Made by a program: the position numbers and the translations under genes. DNA of 64,000 nucleotides from Actinomadura chibensis NBRC 106107 (lineage in GTDB: Bacteria > Actinomycetota > Actinomycetes > Streptosporangiales > Streptosporangiaceae). The DNA is taken from positions 1 to 64,000 of the forward strand of contig NZ_BCQP01000020.1 in assembly GCF_001552135.1 (NCBI RefSeq), in the 5' to 3' direction. Each line of letters starts with the position of its first letter. The stretch's first letter is position 1. This document shows, one piece after another, positions 1 to 7,965 of this stretch. The notes under the pieces were generated by a model. The model was given only the letters and a program-made list of their open reading frames with translations. It had not been told where the DNA came from and searched no databases.

Positions 1-312
1 TCCCGGCGCGGCGAGCCGGCGGGACTCGCGGCGCGTCCGGTCGTGCAGCCGGTACAGCGCCGCGCGGACCGGCTCCAGCATCGCCTCCAGCTCGCCGCGC
101 CGCAGCCGCTGGTTCTCCGCGTGCAGCCGGTCGATGACGGCCTCGCGGTGCGCGGCCCGCTCGTGCTCGCGGTCGAGGCGCGCGGCGAGCCCGGCGAGGG
201 CGTCCAGCACCCCCTGCCGGGAGGCGCGGGCGGGCTCCGCGGGCGGCTCCGGCACGGACTCCGGCTCGGCCGCGGAGTCCTCGCTGACTCGGGGTTCCCC
301 GTCCCTCGACAC
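1..312 (-). CDS. GrpE-like nucleotide exchange factor, N-terminal part (runs off the left edge)
   Basis: The visible 104 codons run from a GTG at 312 to the window edge, so the 3' end is missing. The first 35 residues are acidic and proline-rich. After that comes a charged, heptad-like helix containing IDRLHAENQRLRRGELEAML and RAALYRLHD, which resembles the coiled coil and dimer region of short actinobacterial GrpE proteins, the exchange factors of Hsp70/DnaK. An AAGGTGA ribosome site lies about 6 nt before the GTG. An Hsp70 gene further left would fit but is outside the window. The family call is moderate, because the beta-sheet head that defines GrpE is not visible. Confidence 0.5.
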   Translation of the reverse strand, partial: MSRDGEPRVSEDSAAEPESVPEPPAEPARASRQGVLDALAGLAARLDREHERAAHREAVIDRLHAENQRLRRGELEAMLEPVRAALYRLHDRTRRESRRLAAPG

Positions 313-499
313 GTGCAGTCACCTTAACGCTGGGCGGCAAGAGGCGATAGGTCGGCTGATGACCTTCACTGGACTCTAGTTTGACCCCCGCCCCCCGTTC
401 CAGCACCGACGCAGGCAGCGTTTTCTCCGTCCGACACCATTGCGTAACACGATGGAAACGGCTTTCGCCGACCCTGGGGGAAACGCGGGGGAACGGGAG

Positions 500-1153
500 A
501 TGGCGATGTTGTTGCGGATACGCGTCCGGCTGCCGGACCGTCCCGGCTCGCTCGGACGGGTGGCGCGGACGATGGGCGCGGCGGGTGCGGACGTCGTGCA
601 GATGGCGGTGCTGGAGCGCGGCCACGGCCGCGCGCTGGACGACTTCACCGTCGCCTGGCCCGCGGGCGCGCCCGTGGACCGGCTGGCGGACGGGCTCGGT
701 TCGGTGCCCGGCGTCGAGGTCGTCGCGGTCTGGCCGACCGCCGAGCCGCTCGGCGCCCATCCGGACGCCGCCGTGATCGGGCAGGTCGCGGCCGTCCCGG
801 AGCGCGGCGCGGAGATCCTCGCGGACGCCGTCCCGGCGATCCTCAGCGCCGACTGGGCGTGCCTCGCCCAGCCGGGCCCCGCCGGGGAGGCGGTGGTCGT
901 GCACGTGAGCGCGTCCGCGGTCCGGGCGGTCCCGCCGGAGCTGGCGCCGCTGCGCCCGCGCGCCCTCACCGGCCCGGACGGCGCGCACTACGCGCTCTGC
1001 CCGCTCGCGAGGGGCGCGCTCGCGCTCGTCGTCGCGCGGACGTCCGCGCCGCCGTTCCACCGGTCGGAGGTGTCGCGGCTGGAGCAGCTCGCGGGCGCGG
1101 CCGACGCGGTCCTCGCCGGGACGGCGGCGCCGACCGGCCACCGGGCGGTCTGA
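500..1153 (+). CDS. ACT domain-containing protein
   Basis: A protein of about 217 residues. The N-terminus reads LLRIRVRLPDRPGSLGRVA, the classic opening of an ACT ligand-binding domain (beta strand, then a Pro-Gly turn into helix 1). ACT domains bind amino acids and regulate metabolic enzymes. The remaining 130 or so residues have no motif I recognise, though VVVHVSASAV followed by YALCPLARGALALVVART could form a second small regulatory or GAF-like fold. Start: GGGAG at 495-499 lies 6 nt before an ATG at 506 and directly abuts the ATG at 500, so translation may begin at 506. It is convergent with the sugar kinase gene, with only 9 nt between stops. Confidence 0.7.
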   Translation: MAMLLRIRVRLPDRPGSLGRVARTMGAAGADVVQMAVLERGHGRALDDFTVAWPAGAPVDRLADGLGSVPGVEVVAVWPTAEPLGAHPDAAVIGQVAAVPERGAEILADAVPAILSADWACLAQPGPAGEAVVVHVSASAVRAVPPELAPLRPRALTGPDGAHYALCPLARGALALVVARTSAPPFHRSEVSRLEQLAGAADAVLAGTAAPTGHRAV

Positions 1154-1166
1154 CCGGCCGGGTCAG
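1150..1166. terminator. Stop-stop palindrome between convergent genes
   Basis: CTGACC-GGCCG-GGTCAG is a perfect inverted repeat with 6-bp arms. It contains the TGA of the rightward ACT gene (1151-1153) and the TGA of the leftward kinase gene (1163-1165). It could act as a compact bidirectional terminator, but no T tract follows. A near-identical copy lies at 7949-7965. Confidence 0.35.
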
Positions 1167-2080
1167 TTGAGGAGGGCGAGCACCGCGTCCAGGCCGGTGA
1201 GGCAGGCGTCGGAGCCGAGGCCCTGCGCGACGGTCGCGGCGGCTGCCGTTCCCCAGCGCGCCGACTCAAGGACGTCGCGCCCGTGCGCGAGGCCCGTGAT
1301 GAACCCGGCGCAGTAGGCGTCGCCGCAGCCGGTGGTGTCGACGACCTCGACGGGCAGCGCGGGCAGCCGGTGCGCGCCCGCGGCGGTCGCGACGATGCTG
1401 CCCTCCCCGCCGAGCGTCACGACGACCGTGGACGGGCCGCGCGCGAGCAGGGCGCGGGCGGCCTTCTCGGGGTCGTCCTCCCCGGTCATCGCCGCCGCCT
1501 GCTCCTCGTTCGGCAGGAAGTGGTCGACGTGGGGGAGGAAGGAGGCGGCACTCTGGAGCAGGTCGGGCAGGTTCGACAGGAGGTCCAGGGTGACCACGGT
1601 GCCGGACTCGCGGGCCGCCGCGAGCATCGCGAAGAACGCGGGGTCGTTGAGCCCGGCCGTGACGTCCGGCCCGCCGACGTGGACGACGCCCGCCGCGCCG
1701 AGCAGGCCGGGCCCGACCGAGCCCGCGGTCAGCGTGAGGTTCGCGCCGGGCAGGTGGATGCTCGGCCGCCCGCCGTCCGGCCGGATCGGCAGCACGGACG
1801 CGCTGGTCGGGTCGGCGGTGCGGCGGACGAGCCCGCGCACGTCCACGCCGTTCCTCGTCATGATCGCGACGAGCAGGTCGCCGAGGTCGTCGTCGCCGAT
1901 CGCGCCGACCGAGATCACGTCGTTGCCGAGCCGGGCGAGCGCCACGGCGGTCCCGGCGGCGGCGCCCGCGGCGGTGACCCTGATCTCGTCCACGACGACG
2001 GAGCCCTGCCCGTCCGGGATGCCCCGCACGGGGCGGGCGAGCACGTCGAGGATGTGCGCGCCCACTGTCACGACCGTCAT
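1163..2080 (-). CDS. PfkB/ribokinase-family carbohydrate kinase
   Basis: A 305-residue protein of normal length for the family. Family marks include an early G-A-H-I-L-D-V strand, the Gly-rich segment TAAGAAAGTAVALARLG near residue 40 (PfkB signature 1), and TTGCGDAYCAGFITG near residue 250 (signature 2), whose Asp is the catalytic base for phosphoryl transfer from ATP to a sugar hydroxyl. The sugar cannot be named from sequence. It is divergent from a class II aldolase gene 71 bp away, and kinase plus aldolase is the usual pair in salvage of deoxy or methylthio pentoses and of fuculose-type sugars. That link is inference. Confidence 0.85.
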   Translation of the reverse strand: MTVVTVGAHILDVLARPVRGIPDGQGSVVVDEIRVTAAGAAAGTAVALARLGNDVISVGAIGDDDLGDLLVAIMTRNGVDVRGLVRRTADPTSASVLPIRPDGGRPSIHLPGANLTLTAGSVGPGLLGAAGVVHVGGPDVTAGLNDPAFFAMLAAARESGTVVTLDLLSNLPDLLQSAASFLPHVDHFLPNEEQAAAMTGEDDPEKAARALLARGPSTVVVTLGGEGSIVATAAGAHRLPALPVEVVDTTGCGDAYCAGFITGLAHGRDVLESARWGTAAAATVAQGLGSDACLTGLDAVLALLN

Positions 2081-2151
2081 GACCAGACCTCTCGAAGATC
2101 GTCAGGGCCGTAGCCTAACCGGCGGGTAAGTTGAACGTGAAAGGCATTCGT

Positions 2152-2790
2152 ATGCTCTTGGCGCAGGAAAGGGACGAAATAGTCGCGACCGGGAGGCGGC
2201 TGGCCGAAACCGGTCTTGTCGCCGGGACGTCGGGCAACATCAGCGTCCGCGCGGGCGACCTGGTCGCGGTCACGCCGGGCGGGATGATGCTCGACCGGAT
2301 GGAGCCCGCCGACTGCCCGGTCGTGTCGCCGTCCGGGCGCGTCGTCGAGGGGGAGCGGGCGCCGTCGTCCGAGACGCCCATGCACCTCGCCCTCTACGAG
2401 GCGACCCCGGCGGCGGCCGTCGTCCACACGCACTCGACCTACGGCGCGGTCGTCGCGACGACGATGACCGAGCTGCCGCCGATCCACTACAACACGCTCC
2501 TGCTGGGCGGCGTGGTGAAGGTCGCCGAGTACGCCACCTACGGGACGCCCGAGCTGGCGGAGAACGTCCGCGCCGCCATGGCGGGGGGCAGGCGGGCCGC
2601 GCTGCTGGCGAACCACGGCGGCGTCGCGATCGGCCGCGACCTGGACGAGGCGTTCGAGAACGCGCGCCTTCTGGAGTGGCTGTGCGGCGTGTACGTGCGG
2701 GCGAAGGCGATCGGGGAGCCGCGCGTCCTGACCGACGACGAGCTGGCGAAGGTGGTGGAGCGGGGCCTCACCCCGCCCGAGCCGTGGTGA
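2152..2790 (+). CDS. Class II aldolase/adducin-family protein (fuculose-1-phosphate aldolase type)
   Basis: 212 residues from the ATG at 2152, which has AAAGG 7 nt upstream; an in-frame TTG at 2131 lacks as good a site. Family marks: GTSGNISVR (phosphate/substrate loop), VTPGGM, an SSETPMHLALY segment whose Glu is the usual catalytic base, VVHTHSTY with the paired metal-binding histidines, and LANHGGVAIG with the third histidine. It should use divalent zinc to cleave a ketose phosphate to DHAP plus an aldehyde. The divergent PfkB-type kinase suggests a phosphorylated sugar substrate. A class II aldolase-like epimerase or decarboxylase is possible. Confidence 0.85.
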   Translation: MLLAQERDEIVATGRRLAETGLVAGTSGNISVRAGDLVAVTPGGMMLDRMEPADCPVVSPSGRVVEGERAPSSETPMHLALYEATPAAAVVHTHSTYGAVVATTMTELPPIHYNTLLLGGVVKVAEYATYGTPELAENVRAAMAGGRRAALLANHGGVAIGRDLDEAFENARLLEWLCGVYVRAKAIGEPRVLTDDELAKVVERGLTPPEPW

Positions 2791-2821
2791 TCGCGGGGGC
2801 GGGGCGTGGGACGCTGGGGAC

Positions 2822-3241
2822 GTGCCGAAGCTGTCGTCCGGCGAGGCGCGCCGGCTGCTGGAGACGGTCCCGGTCGCGCGCCTCGCGACCGTGGCGGAGG
2901 ACGGGCGGCCGCACCTCGTCCCCGTGACGTTCGCCGTCCACCGCGGCGCCGTCTACACGGCGGTCGACCACAAGCCGAAGGGCACGCGCGACCTGCGGAG
3001 GCTCGCCAACGTCCGCGCCAACCCGCGCGTCGCGCTGCTCGCCGACCACTACGAGGACGACTGGGACCGCCTCTGGTGGGTCCGCGTCGACGGGCACGCC
3101 GCCGTCGTCGACGACCCGGCGCGCACGGCCGGGCCCGTCCGGCTGCTCGCCGACCGCTACCCGCAGTACCGGGAGCGCCCGCCGGACGGCCCGGTCATCG
3201 CCGTCACCATCGACGCCTGGACGGGCTGGACGGCGACCTGA
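2822..3241 (+). CDS. PPOX-class F420/flavin-dependent oxidoreductase-like protein
   Basis: 139 residues from a GTG with GGGGAC just upstream. The split-barrel pyridoxamine-phosphate-oxidase fold shows as RLATVAEDGRPHLVPVTFA, then YTAVDHKPKG, LANVRANPRVALLADHYEDD and WWVRVDGHA. The VDHKPK and LADHYEDDWDRLWWVRV blocks are typical of the small actinobacterial F420-binding PPOX subfamily, which reduces or binds small substrates with F420. The actual substrate is unknown. It follows the aldolase gene by 31 bp on the same strand and may be co-transcribed. Confidence 0.8.
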   Translation: MPKLSSGEARRLLETVPVARLATVAEDGRPHLVPVTFAVHRGAVYTAVDHKPKGTRDLRRLANVRANPRVALLADHYEDDWDRLWWVRVDGHAAVVDDPARTAGPVRLLADRYPQYRERPPDGPVIAVTIDAWTGWTAT

Positions 3242-3245
3242 CGCC

Positions 3246-3287
3246 TCAGTCCCAGGCGTGTCAGTCCCAGGCCAGTCAGTCCCAGGC
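3246..3287. repeat. Three tandem copies of a 12-mer at 15-bp period over a gene end
   Basis: TCAGTCCCAGGC occurs at 3246, 3261 and 3276, exactly 15 bp apart. Read leftward each copy is Ala-Trp-Asp-stop. The third is the true end of the ADP-ribosylglycohydrolase, so its last codons and stop have been triplicated in frame. Confidence 0.9.
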
Positions 3288-4283
3288 CTCGCCGATCCTC
3301 GCGAGGTCATCGGCGTACTCGATGCGGGACGCCCACTCCTCCGGCCAGGCGGCGAAGCCGAGGCTCGCGCCCGCGAACGCGCCCGCCAGGCTGGCGATCG
3401 AGTCGGAGTCGCCGGAGCTCGCCGCGCCGCGCCGGATCGCCTCGACCGGCTCGTCCGGGAAGAGGAGGAAGCACAGCAGGCCGGTGGCGAGGGCCTCGTC
3501 CGCCGTCCAGCCCGCCCCGGTGATCTCGCACGGGTCGGCCGACCGGTCGGCGCGGGCGAGGGCCGCGTCCAGGGCGTCGAGGCGGCCGAGGCACTCGTCC
3601 CAGCCGCGCGCGGCGAACGCCTCGGGGGAGTCCGCGCCGGACCGCCGCCACAGGCCGCCGAGCCACCGCTCGTGGTAGACGCCGCGCTGGTCGCGGCAGC
3701 GTTCGCGGAGCGCGCCCGGCAGGTCGGACGGGTCCATGCCGTCCGCCAGCCACCGCACCGCGAACGCGGTCAACTCGCTGGCGGCGAGCCCGGTCGGATG
3801 CCCGTGGGTCAGCGCGGCCTGGAGCTGGGACGCGCCCGCCCGCGTCGCGTCCGCCAGGCCGGGGGCGAGGCCGACCGGCGCGACCCGCATGTTCGCGCCG
3901 CAGCCCTTCGACCCGGCCACGGTGGCGTCCACCCACGGCCTCCCGGCGGCCAGCCCGCGGCAGGCGCGCAGGCAGGTGTTGCCGGGCGCGCGGTCGTTGT
4001 CCGGGCTGTTCAGCCAGTCGACGAACCGCCGCCGCCACATCGGCGTGATCAGCTCCGGGGTGAACGGCGGGTTCTCCAGGGCGTCCAGGAGGGCGAGGCC
4101 GACCGCGATCGCCATCTGCGTGTCGTCGGTGACGAGCGCCGGGTCGCCGTCGGGCCGCGCGGGGCCGCGCTCCCCGAACCGCTGCCGGATCTGCCCCATG
4201 TCGAGGAACTCCGTCGGCGCGCCCAGCGCGTCGCCGTACGCCAGCCCGAACATCGCCCCGCTCGCCCGTCTCATGGGCGGCAT
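3276..4283 (-). CDS. ADP-ribosylglycohydrolase family protein
   Basis: 335 residues, normal for this family, which hydrolyses ADP-ribose from modified arginine (DraG-like) or from small molecules. The N-terminal GLAYGDALGAPTEF and VTDDTQMAI supply the first binuclear metal ligands. Near the C-terminus, GDSDSIASLAGAFAGASLG gives the paired aspartates and the GA-rich helix typical of the fold. Start: ATG at 4283; another in-frame ATG lies three codons in. The gene ends in a short tandem triplication of its last codons. It is convergent with the PPOX gene and 6 bp downstream of the AraC gene's stop, so an AraC-to-hydrolase transcript is possible. Confidence 0.88.
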   Translation of the reverse strand: MPPMRRASGAMFGLAYGDALGAPTEFLDMGQIRQRFGERGPARPDGDPALVTDDTQMAIAVGLALLDALENPPFTPELITPMWRRRFVDWLNSPDNDRAPGNTCLRACRGLAAGRPWVDATVAGSKGCGANMRVAPVGLAPGLADATRAGASQLQAALTHGHPTGLAASELTAFAVRWLADGMDPSDLPGALRERCRDQRGVYHERWLGGLWRRSGADSPEAFAARGWDECLGRLDALDAALARADRSADPCEITGAGWTADEALATGLLCFLLFPDEPVEAIRRGAASSGDSDSIASLAGAFAGASLGFAAWPEEWASRIEYADDLARIGEAWD

Positions 4284-4289
4284 TCTCCC

Positions 4290-5096
4290 CTAGTCGGTGC
4301 GGGCGCCCCGGAACCCGCCGGGCGTCATGCCGTAGCAGCGGACGAACCACCGCGTCAGATGGGCCTGGTCGGCGAAGCCCGTCGCGGCGGCCACGTCCCC
4401 GATCGCGTCGCCGCGCGCCAGCAGCCGCCGCGCCGCGCGCAGGCGGAGCTGGCGCCGGTAGTCGCTCGGCGCCATCCCGTACGCGCGGCGGAAGCCCCGG
4501 TACAGCGCGAACCGGCTGCACCCCGCCGCCCGCGCGAGCTCGTCGGCGCCGACGTCGTCGAGGTAGGAGTCCTCCAGGCGCCGCCGCGCCCGCTCCACCG
4601 CGCCGGTCGCGGCCGCGGCGCGCAGCCCGCGCGTCGACGCCCGCGCCGCCATCGCGCCGACCGTCGCGGTGAGCAGCTCGTCCCTGCGCAGGGCGGACGC
4701 GCCGTCCAGCAGCGCCCCGTGCAGGCCGCGCAGGTTCCGCGCGAGGACGGGATCGGCCACCACCGGCGAGTCGAACAGCGGCGGGCCGGCCGGACGGTCG
4801 GCGATGTCGGCCAGCACGTCGGCCACCAGCTCCGGGCCGATGTGCACGATCCGGTAGGTGAAGCCCAGCTCGTCGGCGGGATGGCCGTCGTGCGGGTCGT
4901 CCGGGTTGAACGCGATCACCATCCCGGCCGCGCTGGTGTGCGCGCCGCCCCGGCAGCGGAACGCCTGGTAGCCGTCCTCGGTGACGCCGAACGAGTATGT
5001 CTCGTGGCTGTGCCGGTGGTAGGCGTGCCGCTCGAAGCGCGCGTGCATCGCCTCCAGCGGGCGGTCGGCCGACCGCCAGTACCTGCTCCACTCCAC
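4290..5096 (-). CDS. AraC-family transcriptional regulator
   Basis: 268 residues from a GTG at 5096. The frame is open further upstream, but that stretch overlaps the divergent DUF2000 gene and looks non-coding. The N-terminal half is a cupin-type effector domain (HRHSHETYSFGV, then FNPDDPHDG). The C-terminal 100 residues carry two helix-turn-helix units: ADELARAAGCSRFALYRGFR, then IGDVAAATGFADQAHLTRWF and the closing GMTPGGFR. This architecture is a soluble small-molecule-responsive activator. The divergent gene at 5161 is the natural candidate target. A ribosome site is weak. Confidence 0.88.
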   Translation of the reverse strand: MEWSRYWRSADRPLEAMHARFERHAYHRHSHETYSFGVTEDGYQAFRCRGGAHTSAAGMVIAFNPDDPHDGHPADELGFTYRIVHIGPELVADVLADIADRPAGPPLFDSPVVADPVLARNLRGLHGALLDGASALRRDELLTATVGAMAARASTRGLRAAAATGAVERARRRLEDSYLDDVGADELARAAGCSRFALYRGFRRAYGMAPSDYRRQLRLRAARRLLARGDAIGDVAAATGFADQAHLTRWFVRCYGMTPGGFRGARTD

Positions 5097-5160
5097 GCCG
5101 TCCAGTGTGGCGCACGAGCGTTCAAGACCGGCCGCCGGGCGCGGCGCGACCCTGGACGGC

Positions 5161-5571
5161 ATGCGTTTCGACACCAAGATCGGGATCGTCGTCCGGGACG
5201 ACCTGGCCGCCTGGCAGCGCCTCAACGTGACGGCGTTCCTCGCGAGCGCGGTCGCCGGGGGCGTTCCCGGGATCATCGGCGAGCCGTACGAGGACGCGTC
5301 CGGCAACGCCTACCTCGCGATGTTCCGGCAGCCCGTCCTCGTCTACGAGGGCGCCGCCGACGCCATCGCGACCGCCCACGCGCGGGCCCGCGCCCGCGAG
5401 CTCCCGACCGCCGTCTACATCGAGGACATGTTCAAGACGGGGCACGACGAGGCGAACCGGGAGGCCGTCCGCGCCGTGCCGGGCGACGCGCTGCCGCTCG
5501 TCGGGTTCGCCGTCCACGGCCCCCGCAACGGCGTGGACAAGGTGCTCAAGGGGCTGCGGCTGCACCCGTGA
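5161..5571 (+). CDS. DUF2000 family protein
   Basis: 136 residues starting at ATG 5161 (MRFDTKIGIVVRDDLAAWQR). The opening KIGIVVRDDL.WQRLNVTAFLAS and the closing VAVHGPRNGVDKVLKGLRL-type segment match the DUF2000 family, a small alpha/beta fold of unknown role related to peptidyl-tRNA hydrolase II-like folds. There is no signal peptide or membrane segment. It is divergent from the AraC regulator with a 64-bp gap, so it is probably that regulator's target. Its 3' end overlaps the convergent acyl-CoA dehydrogenase gene by 26 bp. Confidence 0.75.
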   Translation: MRFDTKIGIVVRDDLAAWQRLNVTAFLASAVAGGVPGIIGEPYEDASGNAYLAMFRQPVLVYEGAADAIATAHARARARELPTAVYIEDMFKTGHDEANREAVRAVPGDALPLVGFAVHGPRNGVDKVLKGLRLHP

Positions 5572-6637
5572 GCCCGGCCAGCGCGGCGAGGCGCTCCCGG
5601 TGCCGCGCGGGCGCGCCGAACAGCTGCCGGGACGCCTGCGCCCGCTTGAAGTACAGGTGCGCGTCGTGCTCCCAGGTGAACCCGATGCCGCCGTGCAGCT
5701 GGATCGCCTCGCCCGCCGCGTGGAAGAACGCGTCCGAGCAGTACGCCTTGGCGAGCGCGGCGGCGGCGGGCAGCCCGTCCGGGTCCTCGTCGGCGGCTGC
5801 CGCCGCGTTCAGCACCGCCGACCGGGCCGACTCGACCTGGACGTACATGTCCGCGCAACGGTGCTTGATCGCCTGGAACGATCCGATCGGGCGTCCGAAC
5901 TGGCGCCGCACCTTCGCGTACTCGACGGTCATGTCGAGGGTCCTCTGCGCGCCGCCGAGCTGCTCCGCCGCGAGCGCGACGGCCGCGACGTCCAGGGCCC
6001 GCCGGACGGCGCCCCGACCCCCGACCCGCCGGGCCGGGACGCCGTCGAACGCGACCCGGGCGAGCCTGCGCGTCTGGTCGACGGTCGGCAGCGGGCTCCG
6101 CGTCACCCCGGCCGTCTCGCCGTGGACGGCGTAGAGCCCGACGCCGTCCTCGTCGCGGGCCGCGACGAGGAGCAGGTCGGCGATGTGGCCGTCCAGGACG
6201 AAGCCCTTGGCGCCGCGCAGGCGGCCGTCCTCGACGCGCGTCGCGAGGCCGTCCAGGTCCCAGGAGCCGTTCTCGGCGACGGCGAGGGTGGCGATCGTCG
6301 TGCCGTCCGCGATGCCGGGGAGCAGGTCGCGGCCGCCGTCCCCGGCCTCCAGCGCCGCCGCCGCGGTGATCGTCGCGAGGAACGGGGCGCACACGACGGC
6401 CCGCCCCATCTCCTCGAACACGACCGCCAGCTCCCGCATCCCGTACCCGGCGCCGCCGTGCTCCTCGGAGATCGCGAGCCCCTGCAGCCCGAGCTGGTCC
6501 GCCATCAGCGACCACAGCGCGGGGTCGTAGCCGGCGCGCGTCCCCATCAGCCGCCGCACCTCGGCGGACGGCGACCGCTCGGCGAACAGGCGCCGCAGCG
6601 CGTCCCGCAGCTCCCGCTGCTCCTCGGTGGGCCTCAT
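5546..6637 (-). CDS. Acyl-CoA dehydrogenase
   Basis: 363 residues from ATG 6637. The order is the standard acyl-CoA dehydrogenase one. An N-terminal helical domain (EEQRELRDALRRLFAE) is followed by ISEEHGGAGYGMRELAVVFE. The middle beta domain follows. The C-terminal helical domain contains YAKVRRQFGRPIGSFQAIKH and EAIQLHGGIGFTWEHD. FAD-dependent alpha,beta-dehydrogenation of an acyl-CoA is expected. The beta domain is somewhat short and the substrate is not predictable. It stands alone, with no electron-transfer flavoprotein or CoA ligase nearby. Its end overlaps the DUF2000 gene's end. Confidence 0.88.
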   Translation of the reverse strand: MRPTEEQRELRDALRRLFAERSPSAEVRRLMGTRAGYDPALWSLMADQLGLQGLAISEEHGGAGYGMRELAVVFEEMGRAVVCAPFLATITAAAALEAGDGGRDLLPGIADGTTIATLAVAENGSWDLDGLATRVEDGRLRGAKGFVLDGHIADLLLVAARDEDGVGLYAVHGETAGVTRSPLPTVDQTRRLARVAFDGVPARRVGGRGAVRRALDVAAVALAAEQLGGAQRTLDMTVEYAKVRRQFGRPIGSFQAIKHRCADMYVQVESARSAVLNAAAAADEDPDGLPAAAALAKAYCSDAFFHAAGEAIQLHGGIGFTWEHDAHLYFKRAQASRQLFGAPARHRERLAALAGLTGAAAAP

Positions 6638-6698
6638 ACCGGGACATCCTGCCGCACGTCCGCCGCCCCGCCGCGGGACTCCCACCCAGCGGGACGGG

Positions 6699-6941
6699 TC
6701 AGGGCGCCCAGTCGTGCGGCCCCAGCACGTACCCGTCGCTGGTCGAATGGACGTGGTTGATCGCGACGAGGTGCCCGAGCGCGGCCCACAGGTCCTCCTC
6801 GGGCCCGCCGACCAGCCGCCCGATCGTCTCGAAGTCCGCGGCCCCGCCCTCCTTGTCGATCTCGGCCACGGTCTCGTACACGATCAGCTCGAAGTCCGAC
6901 AGCTCCTGGACGTCCCCGCGCCTTTCCTCTCGCTCCTCCAT
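6699..6941 (-). CDS. Small conserved-looking protein, possible winged-helix fold
   Basis: 80 residues from ATG 6941, with GGCAGG 8 nt upstream. It begins with a charged stretch (MEEREERRGDVQELSDFE), then helices and a short C-terminal beta hairpin (HSTSDGYVLGPHDWAP). A helix-helix-hairpin order with EIDKEGGAADFETIGRLVGG and AALGHLVAINHV looks like a small winged-helix, but I do not recognise the family. It is divergent from the oxidoreductase gene at 7041, and an inverted repeat lies in the shared intergenic region. Confidence 0.55.
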   Translation of the reverse strand: MEEREERRGDVQELSDFELIVYETVAEIDKEGGAADFETIGRLVGGPEEDLWAALGHLVAINHVHSTSDGYVLGPHDWAP

Positions 6942-7000
6942 GTCCGAAACCTGCCCGCTCCACCACGTTCTATTTGTCGTCACGGGGGCGGGTGATGTGC

Positions 7001-7019
7001 TGTCGTCTTGAGGACGACA
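7001..7019. promoter_or_regulatory. Inverted repeat in a divergent promoter region
   Basis: TGTCGTC-TTGAG-GACGACA, with perfect 7-bp arms, lies between the small protein gene (start 6941) and the oxidoreductase gene (start 7041). It is a candidate operator for either. The small protein, if it binds DNA, would be the local candidate regulator. Confidence 0.4.
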
Positions 7020-7040
7020 CAGCGAATGAACGGATCTTCC

Positions 7041-7952
7041 ATGAGAGCTGTACGGATTCATGAGCGCGGCGGTAGCGACGGTCTCGTGCTGGAGGACGCG
7101 CCGAAGCCCTTCGTCGCGACCGGTGAGGTGCTCGTGCGGGTGCGGGCGGCGGGGTTCGTCCCGGACGAGCTGGAATGGCCCGGCACCTGGGTCGACCGCG
7201 CCGGGCGCGACCGGACGCCGTCGGTCCCCGCCCACGACGTGGCCGGGGAGGTCGCCGAGGTCGCCTACGGCACGACCGGGTTCGCCGTGGGCGACCGCGT
7301 CTTCGGCCTGACGGACTGGCACCGCGACGGGGCGGCGGCCGAGTACGCGGCGATCGAGGCGCGCGACCTCGCGCCGATTCCGCCGTCCCTGTCGTTCGCG
7401 GAGGCGGCCGCGCTGCCGCTCGCGGGGCTGACCGCCTGGCAGGCGCTGTTCACGTACGGCGGGCTGACCGCCGGGCAGACCGTCGTCGTGCACGGCGCGG
7501 GCGGCGGGGTGGGCGTCCTCGCCGTCCAGCTGGCGAGGGAGGCCGGGGCGCGCGTCATCGGCACCGGACGGGGCCGCGCCGCCGACGTCGCGACGGAGAT
7601 GGGCGCGCACGCCTTCGTCGACCTCGAACGGGAGTCGTTCGAGGACGTCGAGCCCGTCGACCTCGTCTTCGACACCATCGGCGGCGACCTGCTCGCCCGG
7701 TCGGCGGGCCGGGTCAAGCCGGGCGGCGCGCTCGTGTCCGTCACCGCGCCGCCCCCGGTCGAGCCCGAGGGCGGACGCGCCGTCTTCTTCATCGTCGAGC
7801 CCGACCGCGCCCAGCTCGCCGAACTCGCGCGGCGCGCCGGGTCGGGCGCCCTCCGCGCGCACGTCGGCGCCGTCTACCCGCTGGCCGAGACGCGCGAGGC
7901 GTTCCAGGCCAAGCACAAGGGCGTCCCCGGCAAGGTCGTCCTGGAGGTCTGA
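7041..7952 (+). CDS. NADP-dependent zinc-free oxidoreductase (quinone oxidoreductase type)
   Basis: 303 residues from ATG 7041. This is a medium-chain dehydrogenase/reductase without the zinc ligands: MRAVRIHERGG at the start, HDVAGEVAEV, FGLTDWHRDGAAAEYAAI, then AALPLAGLTAWQALF and the Rossmann loop VVHGAGGGVGVLAVQLA near residue 155. It should transfer hydride from NADPH to quinones or enals. The C-terminal GKVVLEV is typical. It is convergent with the collagen-like gene; the two stops sit in one 17-bp palindrome. Confidence 0.88.
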   Translation: MRAVRIHERGGSDGLVLEDAPKPFVATGEVLVRVRAAGFVPDELEWPGTWVDRAGRDRTPSVPAHDVAGEVAEVAYGTTGFAVGDRVFGLTDWHRDGAAAEYAAIEARDLAPIPPSLSFAEAAALPLAGLTAWQALFTYGGLTAGQTVVVHGAGGGVGVLAVQLAREAGARVIGTGRGRAADVATEMGAHAFVDLERESFEDVEPVDLVFDTIGGDLLARSAGRVKPGGALVSVTAPPPVEPEGGRAVFFIVEPDRAQLAELARRAGSGALRAHVGAVYPLAETREAFQAKHKGVPGKVVLEV

Positions 7953-7965
7953 CCGGCCGCGTCAG
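7949..7965. terminator. Stop-stop palindrome between convergent genes
   Basis: CTGAC-CGGCCGC-GTCAG holds the TGA of the oxidoreductase (7950-7952) and, on the other strand, the TGA of the collagen-like gene (7962-7964). It differs from the palindrome at 1150-1166 by one base. Confidence 0.35.
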
